Notes: a model not told the origin generated them from the sequence alone. DNA of 32,211 nt from SAR202 cluster bacterium (GCA_016872355.1 VGZY01000028.1:1-32211); one strand, 5' to 3'. Positions 14,987 through 25,760 are shown, counted from the first letter of the stretch. Numbers and translations are program-made.

Positions 14987-17278
14987 TTAGAGCTGGTTCT
15001 CGACCTTGTAGGTGGTCTCCCGTGTCTCGTCGACCATGTCAGGCGTGACTGAGACGAAGGTGATACCCCAACTGATCAGCGCCTTGACAAATTCGGGGTA
15101 GACGGAGGGCGCCTGGCCGCAAATGGAAACGGTGACGCCCCGGGACTTGCAGACCTTGACGACCCTCTCCATTGCCCGCATTACGGCGGGGTTGCATTCA
15201 TCGAACGTGGACGTCGGCTTCTCGCTGTTGCGGTCCACCCCAAGGATCAACTGGGTCAGGTCGTTGCTGCCGATGGAAACGCCGTCCACGCCCAAATCGA
15301 GAAACTCCTCCAGCAGGATAACGTTGGACGGGACCTCGCACATCATCCAGAGCTTGAAGTTCTCCTGGCGCGGCAGCCCGAACTTGTCCAGGAGGTCCTT
15401 CACGCCCTTCATCTCGTCGAGCGTTCGGACGAACGGCAGCATCACCCACAGGTTCTTGTGTAACGCTCGCACGCGCTTTATCGCCTCAACCTCCATTTCC
15501 AGCAGATCGGGTTCCTGGAGATAGCGCGAGCAGCCGCGGTAGCCGATTATTGGGTTGTCTTCATGCGGCTCGTACTGCTGGCCGCCTTTCAGGTTGCGGT
15601 ATTCATCCGTCTTGAAGTCCGAGAAGCGGTAGACGACCGGCCGCTCTCCGAAAGCGGAGGCGAACTTCTCAAGGCCTTCCGCCAGCCTGTCCACGTATTC
15701 GCCGCGCCTGCCGGAGTCCAGCTTAGCCCTCGGGTGCTCCCCGATGTGGGCCATCATGAACTCCGCGCGCAGAAGCCCCACACCGTCCACGTGCATGGAG
15801 GCCACACGTTCGGCGGCGTCGGGATCCGCCAGATTCACGTAGAACCTTGTGCGTGTCTTGAGCTTCTGACCGGTCTTCGCCGGACTATTGGTCTTTAGCT
15901 GAGCCGTAACATCGCCGGCGTACACCTTGCCGGTGCGGCCGTTGATGGTCACAATGGCGCCGTTAGTCAGCACCTTTGTGGCGGCGCCCGCGCCCACGAT
16001 GCATGGGATGCCCATTTCGCGGCTCACTATAGCCGCGTGGCATGTCCTTCCCCCTCGGTCCGTGACGATGCCGGCTGCCCGCTTCATCGCGGGCACAAAG
16101 TCCGGGGTCGTCATCTCGGTGACGAGGACATCCCCAGTCATCACCTTGTCAATGTCGTCTGCGCTGTGGATTATCCGTACCGGTCCCGAAACCACGCCGG
16201 GGCTGGCTGGGGAGCCGGAGATAACCGCCTCGATGTCGGTTTCGTGGTCCGCCGGCGCTACATGACCATTGGTGCTCTGGAGTGTCGTGATTGGGCGGGA
16301 CTGGAGCACGTAGAGATGCCCGTTGTGGAGGACCCACTCGACGTCCTGGGGGCTGCCGTAGTGCTTCTCGAGCTTCAGGCCGAGGATGGCCAGCCTGGCA
16401 AGCATGATGTCGTTAAGTTTCTGCCGTTTTTGGAGCTCGACGGGGATCTCCTCATGCTCTGTGCCGTTGCTGTACCCGTTTTGCCTTCGCCCTCGGCACA
16501 TCTTCCATGACTGCTCGGCAATCTGGCGGTCAACGATGCGCTGGCTGCCGCGCTCCAGCACGTAAGTGTCCGGAGATAGCTCGCCGGATACGAGCGGCTC
16601 GCCGAGTCCGTAGATGGCCTCGATCACCATATGTGACCGGTCGTTCGTTGTTGGGTGCACGGTGAACATGACACCGGAGACGTCCGACGACACCATTTGC
16701 TGCACCGGCACGGCGATGCTGACGTCGTCGTGCCTGAAGCCATTGGTCTCCCTGTAGAAGATGGCCCTGGCCTCAAACAGGGAAGCCCAGCACCCCTGTA
16801 TCGCCTTTATCACGTCCTTTATTCCTTCCACGTGAAGGAAGGTCCGCTGCTGCCCCGCGAAGGATGCGTCCTCGCCATCCTCGGCAGTGGCGGAGGAACG
16901 GACTGCAACTGTGCCTTCGCCTATTCGGCGGTAGGCCTCTTCGACCTCTCGCATGACCTGCATTGTCATGGGGGCCGAGGTAATAATGTTCTGGATTTGC
17001 AGGGCCGCGCGCTGCAGCTCCGAAAGGTTAGCGCCCGCGGACTTTGGGATGAGCCCGTCGATCGCTTCATAGAGTCGGTTGCGCTCCATGAACTCTTTGA
17101 AGGCGGACGTGGTGACGACGAATCCTGGCGGCACAGGGAATCCGGCCCTGGTCATCTCGCCGAGGCTCGCTCCCTTGCCCCCGGCTATGTCAACGTCGTC
17201 CTTGCCTACCTCGCCGAAATATACGACAATCGCCCGGTCTGTCGCTTGCGCTAAGTCCGTGTATTTTTCTCTAAGCAT
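14987..17278 (-). CDS. ppsA: Phosphoenolpyruvate synthase (pyruvate, water dikinase)
   Basis: This 763-residue cytosolic enzyme converts pyruvate, ATP and water to PEP, AMP and phosphate. The nucleotide-binding domain starts near residue 35 (IAGGKGASLGEMTRAGFPVP). The swivelling phosphohistidine domain contains GGRTCHAAIVS, with the catalytic His near 413. The C-terminal PEP/pyruvate barrel contains SIGSNDLTQLILGVDRN, and its catalytic Cys is in ICGQAPS near 719. Length and domain order are normal, and pyruvate phosphate dikinase inserts are absent. ATG 17278 has GAGGAG 12 bases upstream; a TTG six bases earlier is less likely. It is divergent from a PPi-type phosphofructokinase, which points to a gluconeogenic or reversible glycolytic role. 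Confidence 0.95.
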   Translation of the reverse strand: MLREKYTDLAQATDRAIVVYFGEVGKDDVDIAGGKGASLGEMTRAGFPVPPGFVVTTSAFKEFMERNRLYEAIDGLIPKSAGANLSELQRAALQIQNIITSAPMTMQVMREVEEAYRRIGEGTVAVRSSATAEDGEDASFAGQQRTFLHVEGIKDVIKAIQGCWASLFEARAIFYRETNGFRHDDVSIAVPVQQMVSSDVSGVMFTVHPTTNDRSHMVIEAIYGLGEPLVSGELSPDTYVLERGSQRIVDRQIAEQSWKMCRGRRQNGYSNGTEHEEIPVELQKRQKLNDIMLARLAILGLKLEKHYGSPQDVEWVLHNGHLYVLQSRPITTLQSTNGHVAPADHETDIEAVISGSPASPGVVSGPVRIIHSADDIDKVMTGDVLVTEMTTPDFVPAMKRAAGIVTDRGGRTCHAAIVSREMGIPCIVGAGAATKVLTNGAIVTINGRTGKVYAGDVTAQLKTNSPAKTGQKLKTRTRFYVNLADPDAAERVASMHVDGVGLLRAEFMMAHIGEHPRAKLDSGRRGEYVDRLAEGLEKFASAFGERPVVYRFSDFKTDEYRNLKGGQQYEPHEDNPIIGYRGCSRYLQEPDLLEMEVEAIKRVRALHKNLWVMLPFVRTLDEMKGVKDLLDKFGLPRQENFKLWMMCEVPSNVILLEEFLDLGVDGVSIGSNDLTQLILGVDRNSEKPTSTFDECNPAVMRAMERVVKVCKSRGVTVSICGQAPSVYPEFVKALISWGITFVSVTPDMVDETRETTYKVENQL

Positions 17279-17401
17279 CCACAACTCCTCAGTGTCTTTT
17301 CGGTACTAAAATGCGCTGCGGCGTTTGTATGATGCGTGGACTCAAACCTTCATTCGCGGTTTACCTCCGGCTTTCCGAACATTTCGGAACGCACGCGGAA
17401 A

Positions 17402-17440
17402 AGAAATATTGTACCGGGAATCACCGAAAAAAGAGAAAAG
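17402..17440 (-). promoter_or_regulatory. ppsA: Possible promoter of ppsA
   Basis: On the minus strand TACAAT (plus coordinates 17408-17413) is a near-consensus -10 element. The -35 region is a T-rich stretch about 16-17 bases upstream with no good match to consensus. It implies a leader of about 125 bases. Confidence 0.35.
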
Positions 17441-17756
17441 TACCCCTGCCCTTTCACAGCGCAGGACTACGTAGCGTCGGCTGCCAGAATGCCTGGCTTT
17501 TTCGGCTCCGGTTGAACGTCTATGGGGTCAATAACATCCGGCCTTTTGCCATCCTACAAAAGGCATCGTAACGGGAGATCCCAACGACAAGGCACATCTG
17601 GGCAGATTAGCTTGGGGGGGGTACAACTTGCTTAGTCGGTCAGACTGCACACCTAAACAATAAGGCAAGTCCGGTAACTCGTCTATGCCTACCCCTGGCT
17701 GCCTTCGACGGCCTCGAGATTTTTGCGGCGGACAAGTACCATAATGGACCTGTGAT

Positions 17757-17804
17757 GTGACGAGACTGTGACACTGCCGGGCCAAGCCGTGACAATATCG
17801 TGAC
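17757..17804. promoter_or_regulatory. Helically phased GTGAC direct repeats (operator candidate)
   Basis: GTGAC occurs four times, starting at 17757, 17768, 17789 and 17800, at intervals of 11, 21 and 11 bases. On the minus strand the units read GTCAC. Direct repeats spaced by 11 bases are the arrangement bound by PhoB/OmpR-type winged-helix regulators (pho-box style). A perfect 12-bp palindrome, GGTAGGCCTACC, follows at 17809-17820. The array sits 142 bases before the phosphofructokinase start in the 17279-17945 divergent region, which contains no gene I can support and a run of eight G at 17614-17621. Confidence 0.5.
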
Positions 17805-17945
17805 GCGAGGTAGGCCTACCGGAAATGGCCCCGCGCAGGGAAACTGATCGCGCCGGCTGCCTCCTCCCCACGGGAATGTACTTGGCTCGGTGGCCTGTGG
17901 CATATTTAGAGGGGGAGAAGCTGTGACAGCTCAGGAGGTCATCCC

Positions 17946-19130
17946 TTGGCGGTATTGGGCAACGCTATGGTTATGCAGTCCGGAGGTAGCACGCCCGTGC
18001 TCAACAGGAGCCTGTACGGAATATTCCGCGAGGCCTGCCTTCACCGGGAAATCGGCAACATCTACGGGGCCGATCACGCCCTGGACGGCGTCATTGCCGG
18101 ACGGTTATACGACCTCAGGGGCCAGTCGCGGGACGAATGGGAGGCCATAGCAGCCACCCCGGGCGCCGCTCTTGGGTCATCGCGGCGAAAGCTAAAGCCT
18201 GATGACGTCCCCGTCGTGCTGGAGCTCGTCGAGCGGCTGAATATCAGGTACTGGTTCATCATTGGAGGGAACGACTCGGCAGATACCGGCAACCGCCTGA
18301 GTATCGCAGCCAGGGACGCAGGCATCCCTCTCTCGGTGATAAACGTCCCGAAAACGATCGACAACGACCTGGTTTCGATGGACCATACGCCGGGATACGG
18401 CAGCGCGGCGCGTTTTGTGGCCATCGCAGCGATGGGTGCGGGACGGGACGCTGAGACGATGGGCCGAGAAGCGCCGATAACAGTCATTGAGGTTATGGGA
18501 CGCGACGCCGGCTGGCTTGCCGCGGCAGGCGCGCTGGCCCGGCGGGAAGAGCGGGACGCCCCGCACGTGGTCTGCATCCCCGAATCGGCGGTGGATGAGG
18601 ACAGGTTCGTCGAGCTCATTGAGGCCTCCTATCGCAAGAACGGCTTCGCCGTTGCTGTTGTGGCCGAGAACGCCCGCGGCAAGGACGGAGTCCTCGGCAA
18701 GAACAAGGAGCCATGGTACGTGGACGATTTCGGCCACGCGTACTACGAGGGCGCCGGCCGGCACCTGGCGTCTCTCGTTGGTATGCGGCTAAGGGTGCGG
18801 GTGAGATATGAGAAGCCCGGCACAATCCAGCGTTCAATGGCTTCAACCTATTCCACGGCGGACACCAGCGAGGCGGAAATAGCCGGGCGCGCCGCGGTTA
18901 AGGCCGCAATCGCAGGCGAGACGGGCAAGATCGTCACGCTGCTCAGGGAACAGGGGTCCGGCTATCAGTGCACCACGGGGCTCGCCCTGCTCATGGAAGT
19001 GGCAAACGCGGTCAAGAGAATGCCGGCCGAATACTATGATCCTGCGACCTGCTTTCCTACTGCGAAGTTCATCGAGTACGCAATGCCGCTCGTGGGGGAA
19101 TCACTGCCCAGGTTCGGCAGAGTGAGATAG
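17946..19130 (+). CDS. pfkA: 6-phosphofructokinase, pyrophosphate-dependent type
   Basis: This 394-residue enzyme interconverts fructose 6-phosphate and fructose 1,6-bisphosphate. Phosphoryl-donor specificity is read from two positions: the glycine-rich motif is GGND (107-110), where ATP enzymes have GGDG, and the catalytic loop is PKTIDND (135-141), with Lys where ATP enzymes have Gly. Both indicate pyrophosphate as donor and therefore a reversible reaction. Asp139 of TIDND is the catalytic base, and EVMGRDAGW follows as expected. The start is TTG 17946, fixed by AGGAGG seven bases upstream; ATG 17967 would lose the first beta strand. Its location beside and divergent from PEP synthase suits flux in both directions. 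Confidence 0.9.
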   Translation: MAVLGNAMVMQSGGSTPVLNRSLYGIFREACLHREIGNIYGADHALDGVIAGRLYDLRGQSRDEWEAIAATPGAALGSSRRKLKPDDVPVVLELVERLNIRYWFIIGGNDSADTGNRLSIAARDAGIPLSVINVPKTIDNDLVSMDHTPGYGSAARFVAIAAMGAGRDAETMGREAPITVIEVMGRDAGWLAAAGALARREERDAPHVVCIPESAVDEDRFVELIEASYRKNGFAVAVVAENARGKDGVLGKNKEPWYVDDFGHAYYEGAGRHLASLVGMRLRVRVRYEKPGTIQRSMASTYSTADTSEAEIAGRAAVKAAIAGETGKIVTLLREQGSGYQCTTGLALLMEVANAVKRMPAEYYDPATCFPTAKFIEYAMPLVGESLPRFGRVR

Positions 19131-19175
19131 GTAGCCACGGCAGTGTCGCCAACTTGTACCTACGGCCGCCATCCA

Positions 19176-19204
19176 TTGACACTGCCTGTCATGGGCCGTA
19201 ACAT
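19176..19204 (+). promoter_or_regulatory. Near-consensus sigma-70 type promoter of the SAM-cycle cluster
   Basis: TTGACA at 19176-19181 and TAACAT at 19199-19204 are separated by exactly 17 bases. Transcription would start near 19211, giving a 134-base leader before mtnA. This is the best promoter match I see in the window. Confidence 0.7.
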
Positions 19205-19209
19205 TAATC

Positions 19210-19224
19210 TTGTCGTTACGACAA
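19210..19224. promoter_or_regulatory. Dyad at the predicted transcription start (operator candidate)
   Basis: TTGTCG-TTA-CGACAA forms a perfect 6-bp dyad over the expected +1 of the preceding promoter. That is a classic repressor position. The rest of the 19131-19344 leader shows no SAM or SAH riboswitch motif that I recognise. Confidence 0.45.
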
Positions 19225-19344
19225 TCGTCTGTCCTGCTGTAGATCATCAGCCCAGCGCCCCCATGTCCAAGCCGCCCGCAGCATGACGACCATTCACCTG
19301 AACTTCTCTGGACAAGGGGAGTTCTCTTTGTGAAAACGAGATAG

Positions 19345-20409
19345 TTGTCCAACACCGGCCCAACAGTAATACGGCCCCTGTACTGGCGCGATGGAAAGGT
19401 GATGCTGCTCGACCAGACGCACCTGCCTTCAAGCGAGGTGTGGCTGGAGCTTGCCGACTACCGCGCAGTTGTCGAGGCGATCAAGCACATGCGGGTCCGA
19501 GGCGCGCCCGCGATCGGCATTGCCGGCGCATACGCCGTGGTGCTCGCCGCCGGTGAGCTCACGGACTACACCCCAGACGAGTTCCAGGTGCGCCTCAAGG
19601 CGGCCGCGGATGTGATCGCAAACGCGAGGCCGACCGGCGCCAACCTCGCCTGGGCGGTCCGCCGCATGATGGCGCACGCCCACGTGGTCACCTCACCCAG
19701 TTCTGCGGAGAAGCAGCTCCTGGCTGAAGCCCTGCGGATCCATGAAGAGGATGAGAAGGCTAACCGCCGCATGGGCAAGCTTGGCGCGGACCTGCTCCCA
19801 CAGGGCGCCGGCGTGCTCACACACTGCAACACCGGAGCGCTCGCCACCGGGGGCCATGGCACAGCGCTTGGCGTTATCCGCAGCGCGTGGGAAGCCGGCA
19901 AGCTGGGGCACGTGTACGCCACGGAGACGCGGCCCCTCCTCCAGGGCGCGCGCCTGACGGCCTGGGAGCTTATGCACGACCATATCCCGGCGACGCTGTT
20001 GCCGGACTCCGCCGCCGGCCAGCTCATGCGGCAGCGGAAGGTGCAGGCCGTGATCGTAGGCGCGGACCGAATAGCGGCCAACGGCGACACCGCAAACAAG
20101 ATAGGCACCTATAGCCTGGCCGTGCTGGCGAAGGAGCACGGAATACCTCTCTATGTGGCGGCACCCTTCAGCACAATCGACCTCACCCTCTCGTCCGGAG
20201 AAGGGATAGTCATAGAGGACCGCTCGGCCCGCGAGGTAACGCACTTCGGCGGGTACAAGTCCGCGCCGGACGGCATAGCCGTGATGAACCCGGCGTTCGA
20301 CGTGACTCCGAACGACTATATCGCGGCAATAATCACTGAGCTTGGCGTGGCCAGGAAGCCGTACACCACCGGCCTGGCGAATCTCAAAAAGGCGCATACA
20401 CATGGCTGA
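19345..20409 (+). CDS. mtnA: S-methyl-5-thioribose-1-phosphate isomerase
   Basis: This 354-residue isomerase converts 5-methylthioribose 1-phosphate to the ribulose form, the second step of methylthioadenosine salvage. It has RGAPAIG (52-58), the catalytic Cys161 in LTHCNTG and the catalytic Asp241 in GADRIAANGDTANKIGT. These align with Cys160 and Asp240 of the Bacillus enzyme and distinguish it from eIF2B regulatory subunits. A TAG lies immediately before TTG 19345, so this TTG is the only start that keeps the conserved VIRPLYWRDGKVMLLDQ beginning; its ribosome-binding site is weak. The end overlaps mtnP by 8 bases. None of the later salvage genes (mtnB, C, D) is in the window. Confidence 0.95.
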   Translation: MSNTGPTVIRPLYWRDGKVMLLDQTHLPSSEVWLELADYRAVVEAIKHMRVRGAPAIGIAGAYAVVLAAGELTDYTPDEFQVRLKAAADVIANARPTGANLAWAVRRMMAHAHVVTSPSSAEKQLLAEALRIHEEDEKANRRMGKLGADLLPQGAGVLTHCNTGALATGGHGTALGVIRSAWEAGKLGHVYATETRPLLQGARLTAWELMHDHIPATLLPDSAAGQLMRQRKVQAVIVGADRIAANGDTANKIGTYSLAVLAKEHGIPLYVAAPFSTIDLTLSSGEGIVIEDRSAREVTHFGGYKSAPDGIAVMNPAFDVTPNDYIAAIITELGVARKPYTTGLANLKKAHTHG

Positions 20410-21265
20410 AGTCAAGCTGGCGTTCATTGGCGGCTCCGGCCTCTACAATATGGAGGCGCTCACGGACAAAGAGGAGCGCGCCATAAAGACCCCGTTCGGT
20501 GAGCCGAGCGACAAGGTTGTCATCGGGACCCTGTCGGGTCATCGCGTGGCGTTCATCCCCCGCCACGGCCGCGGCCACCGGTACTCCCCTTCGGAGATAC
20601 CGGCGCGGGCAAATATCTACGCCCTCAAGACCCTGGGCGTGGAAAGGCTGGTCTCCATCAGCGCCGTCGGCAGCCTGAAGGAAGAGGTCCGGCCGCTGGA
20701 CATGCTGGTGCCGGACCAGTTAATCGACCGGACCCGCGGCTTCCGTCCGAGCTCGTTCTTCGAAAAGGGCATCGTGGCCCATGTCGGGTTCGCTGACCCC
20801 TTCTGCCCTCAGCTACGGGCGTCCCTGCACGCCACGTCCGAGAAGCACGTTGCGACCCACAACAGCGGCACATTCGTCGTCATGGAGGGGCCCCAGTTCT
20901 CAACCCGCGCGGAGTCCGAGCTCTATCGCTCGTGGGGCGCGAGTATTATCGGCATGACCGCGCTGCCCGAGGCGAAGCTGGCCCGCGAGGCGGAAATCTG
21001 TTACGCCACCCTTGCGCTGGTCACCGACTACGATTGCTGGCGCCAGGGCGAGGAGGTAGTTTCCGTCGAGCTGGTCGTCGCCAACCTTATGAAGAATGTC
21101 GCCAACGCGCAGAAGATCGTCCAGGACCTGGTTGGCGCTCTCCCGGAGAAGCGAGACTGTACCTGCGGCGCCGCGCTCGAGAACGCGATCATCACCGGGC
21201 GAGAGCACCTGAGCAAGGAGACCCGGACGCGGCTCTCGGCGATTATTGGGAAGTACGTGAAGTGA
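20402..21265 (+). CDS. mtnP: 5'-methylthioadenosine phosphorylase
   Basis: This 287-residue enzyme of the PNP/MTAP family cleaves methylthioadenosine with phosphate to adenine and methylthioribose 1-phosphate, the substrate of the overlapping upstream gene product MtnA. GGSGLY (10-15) binds phosphate. VVMEGPQFSTRAES (about 158-171) contains the family signature, and ALVTDYDCW (about 203-211) is the base-recognition segment, where Asp rather than Asn favours 6-aminopurines. The 8-base overlap with mtnA indicates coupling. Related inosine-cleaving phosphorylases exist in archaea and bacteria, but the pairing with mtnA supports methylthioadenosine as substrate. Confidence 0.93.
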   Translation: MAEVKLAFIGGSGLYNMEALTDKEERAIKTPFGEPSDKVVIGTLSGHRVAFIPRHGRGHRYSPSEIPARANIYALKTLGVERLVSISAVGSLKEEVRPLDMLVPDQLIDRTRGFRPSSFFEKGIVAHVGFADPFCPQLRASLHATSEKHVATHNSGTFVVMEGPQFSTRAESELYRSWGASIIGMTALPEAKLAREAEICYATLALVTDYDCWRQGEEVVSVELVVANLMKNVANAQKIVQDLVGALPEKRDCTCGAALENAIITGREHLSKETRTRLSAIIGKYVK

Positions 21266-21269
21266 CAGC

Positions 21270-21317
21270 CGGCAGTCAGCAGTGAGTAGTCGGCAGTCGG
21301 CCGAAGAAACGGCAGTA
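21270..21317. repeat. GGCAGT short repeats after mtnP
   Basis: GGCAGTC occurs at 21271-21277 and 21292-21298, with related CAGCAGT and GAGTAGT units between and another GGCAGT at 21311-21316. It is a degenerate short tandem in the 128-base gap between mtnP and the rhodanese gene, with no hairpin strong enough to call a terminator. Confidence 0.5.
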
Positions 21318-21393
21318 AGACAAAAGGCCGGGGAACGAGTATCATATACAACCGGACTTCGGATTGGCCCAGGCAGGGCCGGAGGTTAAGATA

Positions 21394-21747
21394 ATGCCCA
21401 GAAGAGAGCCAGGAGAGCCGTATTACAGGCTCACAGTGGATGAGGCCGGTAAGATGCACGGCAAGCCGGACACGATGTTTATCGACGTCCGCAAGCCGGA
21501 CGAATACCGGTCCGGACACGTCAAGAACGCAACGCTCATCCCCGTGGATGACGTGCTCGCAAAGGTAGACGACCTCCCCAGGGACAAGAACCTGGTGTTC
21601 ATCTGCGCGGTGGGCGCAAGGAGCGGGCTCGCCTGCGAGATGGCGGCAGCCATGGGGCTGGACCAGGAGAAGCTCTTCAGCGTGGACGGCGGAACGCCCG
21701 TCTGGATACAGAAGGGTCTGCCGACGAGCCGGGGCAACGAGCCGTAA
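21394..21747 (+). CDS. Single-domain rhodanese-like sulfurtransferase
   Basis: This 117-residue protein is one rhodanese domain. DVRKPDEYRSGHV (31-43) is the conserved first motif, and the active-site loop is CAVGARS (71-77) with nucleophilic Cys71, followed by MGL and GGTPVWIQKGLP near the C-terminus. The CxxGxR loop of six residues is typical of sulfurtransferases rather than Cdc25-type phosphatases. ATG 21394 has GGAGG nine bases upstream. The substrate is unknown. Its place between methylthioadenosine salvage and SAM-cycle genes suggests a role in sulfur transfer around methionine or cysteine, but this is inference from position only. Confidence 0.9.
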   Translation: MPRREPGEPYYRLTVDEAGKMHGKPDTMFIDVRKPDEYRSGHVKNATLIPVDDVLAKVDDLPRDKNLVFICAVGARSGLACEMAAAMGLDQEKLFSVDGGTPVWIQKGLPTSRGNEP

Positions 21748-21761
21748 GAGAGAAAATCAAG

Positions 21762-21792
21762 CGCAGAGTGCGCAGAGTTTCAGGACGCAGAG
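21762..21792. repeat. CGCAGAG heptamer repeats
   Basis: CGCAGAG occurs at 21762-21768, 21771-21777 and 21786-21792. The same heptamer with TTT after it recurs at 25648-25657 after metK, so it is a dispersed intergenic motif of this genome. Confidence 0.6.
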
Positions 21793-21811
21793 AAACACAA
21801 GGAGAAAGTCA

Positions 21812-21898
21812 ATGAACAAGTCGAAGCGAAGGGCCTGGGAGAAGCATCGCAAGACCCAGAAGAGGATTAAGGCCAAGCGCAAGGCCGAGAAGGCGTAG
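21812..21898 (+). CDS. Very basic 28-residue microprotein
   Basis: ATG 21812 to TAG 21898 encodes a 28-residue peptide with nine Lys and five Arg, starting MNKSKRRAWEKHRKTQKR. AAGGAG lies about nine bases upstream, and the stop is two bases before the ATG of the PfkB kinase gene, so it is placed like a real, coupled cistron. Composition and length resemble the small additional ribosomal proteins of bacteria (THX or bS22 type, AURKAIP1-like basic helices), and ribosome or RNA binding is the best guess. The codons are GC-rich like the neighbours. I cannot assign a family with certainty. Confidence 0.65.
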   Translation: MNKSKRRAWEKHRKTQKRIKAKRKAEKA

Positions 21899-21900
21899 GC

Positions 21901-24248
<2,348 letters not shown>

Positions 24249-24294
24249 GCCTTGATTTATTCCGGCAAACAGGTAAATCTCAATAGTGGTTTTG

Positions 24295-24313
24295 CGGCCC
24301 TCCGGGAGGGCCG
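24295..24313 (+). promoter_or_regulatory. metK: GC hairpin in the metK leader
   Basis: CGGCCCTC (24295-24302) pairs with GAGGGCCG (24306-24313) around CGG within the 139-base gap before metK. No T run follows, and I do not recognise a SAM-I, SAM-II or other SAM riboswitch. It could be a processing or attenuation structure. Confidence 0.35.
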
Positions 24314-24387
24314 GAGCAAGTCTGAACGCGAGCGCGTGAGGCGGCGGCGCCGGTCATGCGCGCGTACCCAGGGAGGGTCCTTTTCAT

Positions 24388-25617
24388 ATGCCGTCTACGT
24401 TCTCCACTTCCCCTAAATACCTGTACACGTCCGAGTCCGTGACAGAGGGGCACCCCGACAAGCTTTGCGACCAGATTTCCGACTCCGTGCTCGATGCGCT
24501 CATCGCCATCGACCCCATGTCCCGCGTTGCCTGCGAGTCGGCGACAACCACCGGCCTCGTTGCCGTGATCGGCGAGATCACGACGAACGCCAGGGTGGAC
24601 ATGCAGGCGATCGTCCGCAACGCCATCAAGGAGGCCGGCTACACGGACCCCGCGTACGGCTTCGACTACCAGTCGTGCGGGGTGATGGTATCCATTGGCC
24701 AGCAGTCGCAGGACATTTCCGGCGGAGTGACAAACTCCCTCGAGACCCGCGGCAACAAGGACGGCAAGTACGACGAGGTTGCGGCCATCGGCGCCGGAGA
24801 TCAGGGCATGATGGTCGGATTTGCCTGCAATGAGACGCCGGTGCTCATGCCGATGTCCATCTACCTGGCGCACGGCATCTGCCGCCGTCTGGCAGAGATG
24901 CGCAAGAACAAGACCCTCAAGTACCTGCGGCCGGACGGCAAAGCGCAGGTTACGGTTGAGTACTCCATGGGCGTGCCAAAGCGCGTCCACACAGTTGTAG
25001 TCAGCACGCAGCACAGCCCGGACGTCGACCAGGCTACCATCCGCAAAGACGTCATCGAGCACGTTGCAAAGCACGTCATCCCAGCCAATCTGCTGGACAA
25101 GGACACCGTCTTCCACATCAACCCGTCCGGCCGCTTCGTCACCGGCGGCCCCGTCGGCGATGCGGGCCTGACCGGCCGCAAGATCATCGTGGACACGTAC
25201 GGCGGAGTTGCCCGCCACGGCGGCGGCGCGTTCTCCGGCAAGGACCCCACAAAGGTGGACCGCTCGGCCGCTTACGCCGCGCGCTACGTGGCGAAGAACA
25301 TCGTCGCGGCCGGCCTGGCGGACAGGCTGGAGATCCAGATCTCCTATGCCATCGGCGTCGCAAAGCCGGTGTCCGTAGCCGTCGAGACGTTCGGCATGGG
25401 CAAAGTGCCGGACAGCACAATCGTGGACCTGGTCAACAAGAACTTCGACCTGCGCCCGGGCGCGATCATCCGCGACCTCGGCCTGCGCCGGCCGATCTAC
25501 AAGCAGACGGCCACCTACGGCCACTTCGGCCGCAACGACCTGGACCTGCCCTGGGAGCGCACGGACAAGGCAGCGCTGCTCAAAGCAGAGGCGTTCGCAA
25601 AGCCGGTGAAGGCGTAG
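24388..25617 (+). CDS. metK: S-adenosylmethionine synthetase
   Basis: This 409-residue enzyme makes SAM from methionine and ATP. Signatures are [14 protein letters not shown] (21-34, ATP and metal binding), [12 protein letters not shown] (about 136-147) and [16 protein letters not shown] (about 277-292, phosphate binding). All three domains of the usual tetrameric bacterial enzyme are present and the length is normal. ATG 24388 has GGAGG about 11 bases upstream. It is the last gene of the SAM-cycle cluster and is followed by a terminator-like hairpin at 25674. Nothing unusual is seen in the protein. Confidence 0.97.
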   Translation: MPSTFSTSPKYLYTSESVTEGHPDKLCDQISDSVLDALIAIDPMSRVACESATTTGLVAVIGEITTNARVDMQAIVRNAIKEAGYTDPAYGFDYQSCGVMVSIGQQSQDISGGVTNSLETRGNKDGKYDEVAAIGAGDQGMMVGFACNETPVLMPMSIYLAHGICRRLAEMRKNKTLKYLRPDGKAQVTVEYSMGVPKRVHTVVVSTQHSPDVDQATIRKDVIEHVAKHVIPANLLDKDTVFHINPSGRFVTGGPVGDAGLTGRKIIVDTYGGVARHGGGAFSGKDPTKVDRSAAYAARYVAKNIVAAGLADRLEIQISYAIGVAKPVSVAVETFGMGKVPDSTIVDLVNKNFDLRPGAIIRDLGLRRPIYKQTATYGHFGRNDLDLPWERTDKAALLKAEAFAKPVKA

Positions 25618-25673
25618 GGATTAAGAGCAGAGGGCGCTGAGGGAAGACGCAGAGTTTAAGAGATTTATTAAGT

Positions 25674-25710
25674 GAGGCCCCGAGATTTCGGGGCCTCGCT
25701 GACTTATTTT
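25674..25710 (+). terminator. Intrinsic terminator after metK
   Basis: A 10-bp GC-rich stem (25674-25683 with 25688-25697) around GATT is followed by GCTGACTTATTTT. It lies 57 bases past the metK stop and would end the SAM-cycle transcript. Confidence 0.7.
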
Positions 25711-25760
25711 CTCCCCCTCGATGGGGGAGATGTCGCCGCTTTGGGCGACAGAGAGGGTGA
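25710..25760 (-). repeat. Bipartite hairpin repeat, copy 3 (inverted)
   Basis: In minus-strand reading this is TCACCCTCTC, stem TGTCGCC/GGCGACA around loop CAAAGC, then stem TCTCCCCC/GGGGGAGA. It has the same two-hairpin plan and the same loop as the copies at 22874 and 27227, with different stem bases. It occupies part of the 314-base gap between metK and the PLP enzyme, which contains no gene I can support. Confidence 0.75.

Noticed and set aside
17311-17571. 86-codon plus-strand ORF upstream of ppsA.
   Set aside because: Composition is unlike a real protein, it has no ribosome-binding site and it lies over the ppsA promoter and leader.
24249-24387. SAM riboswitch before metK.
   Set aside because: None of the SAM-I, SAM-II or SAM-IV type conserved cores can be found; only a simple GC hairpin is present.
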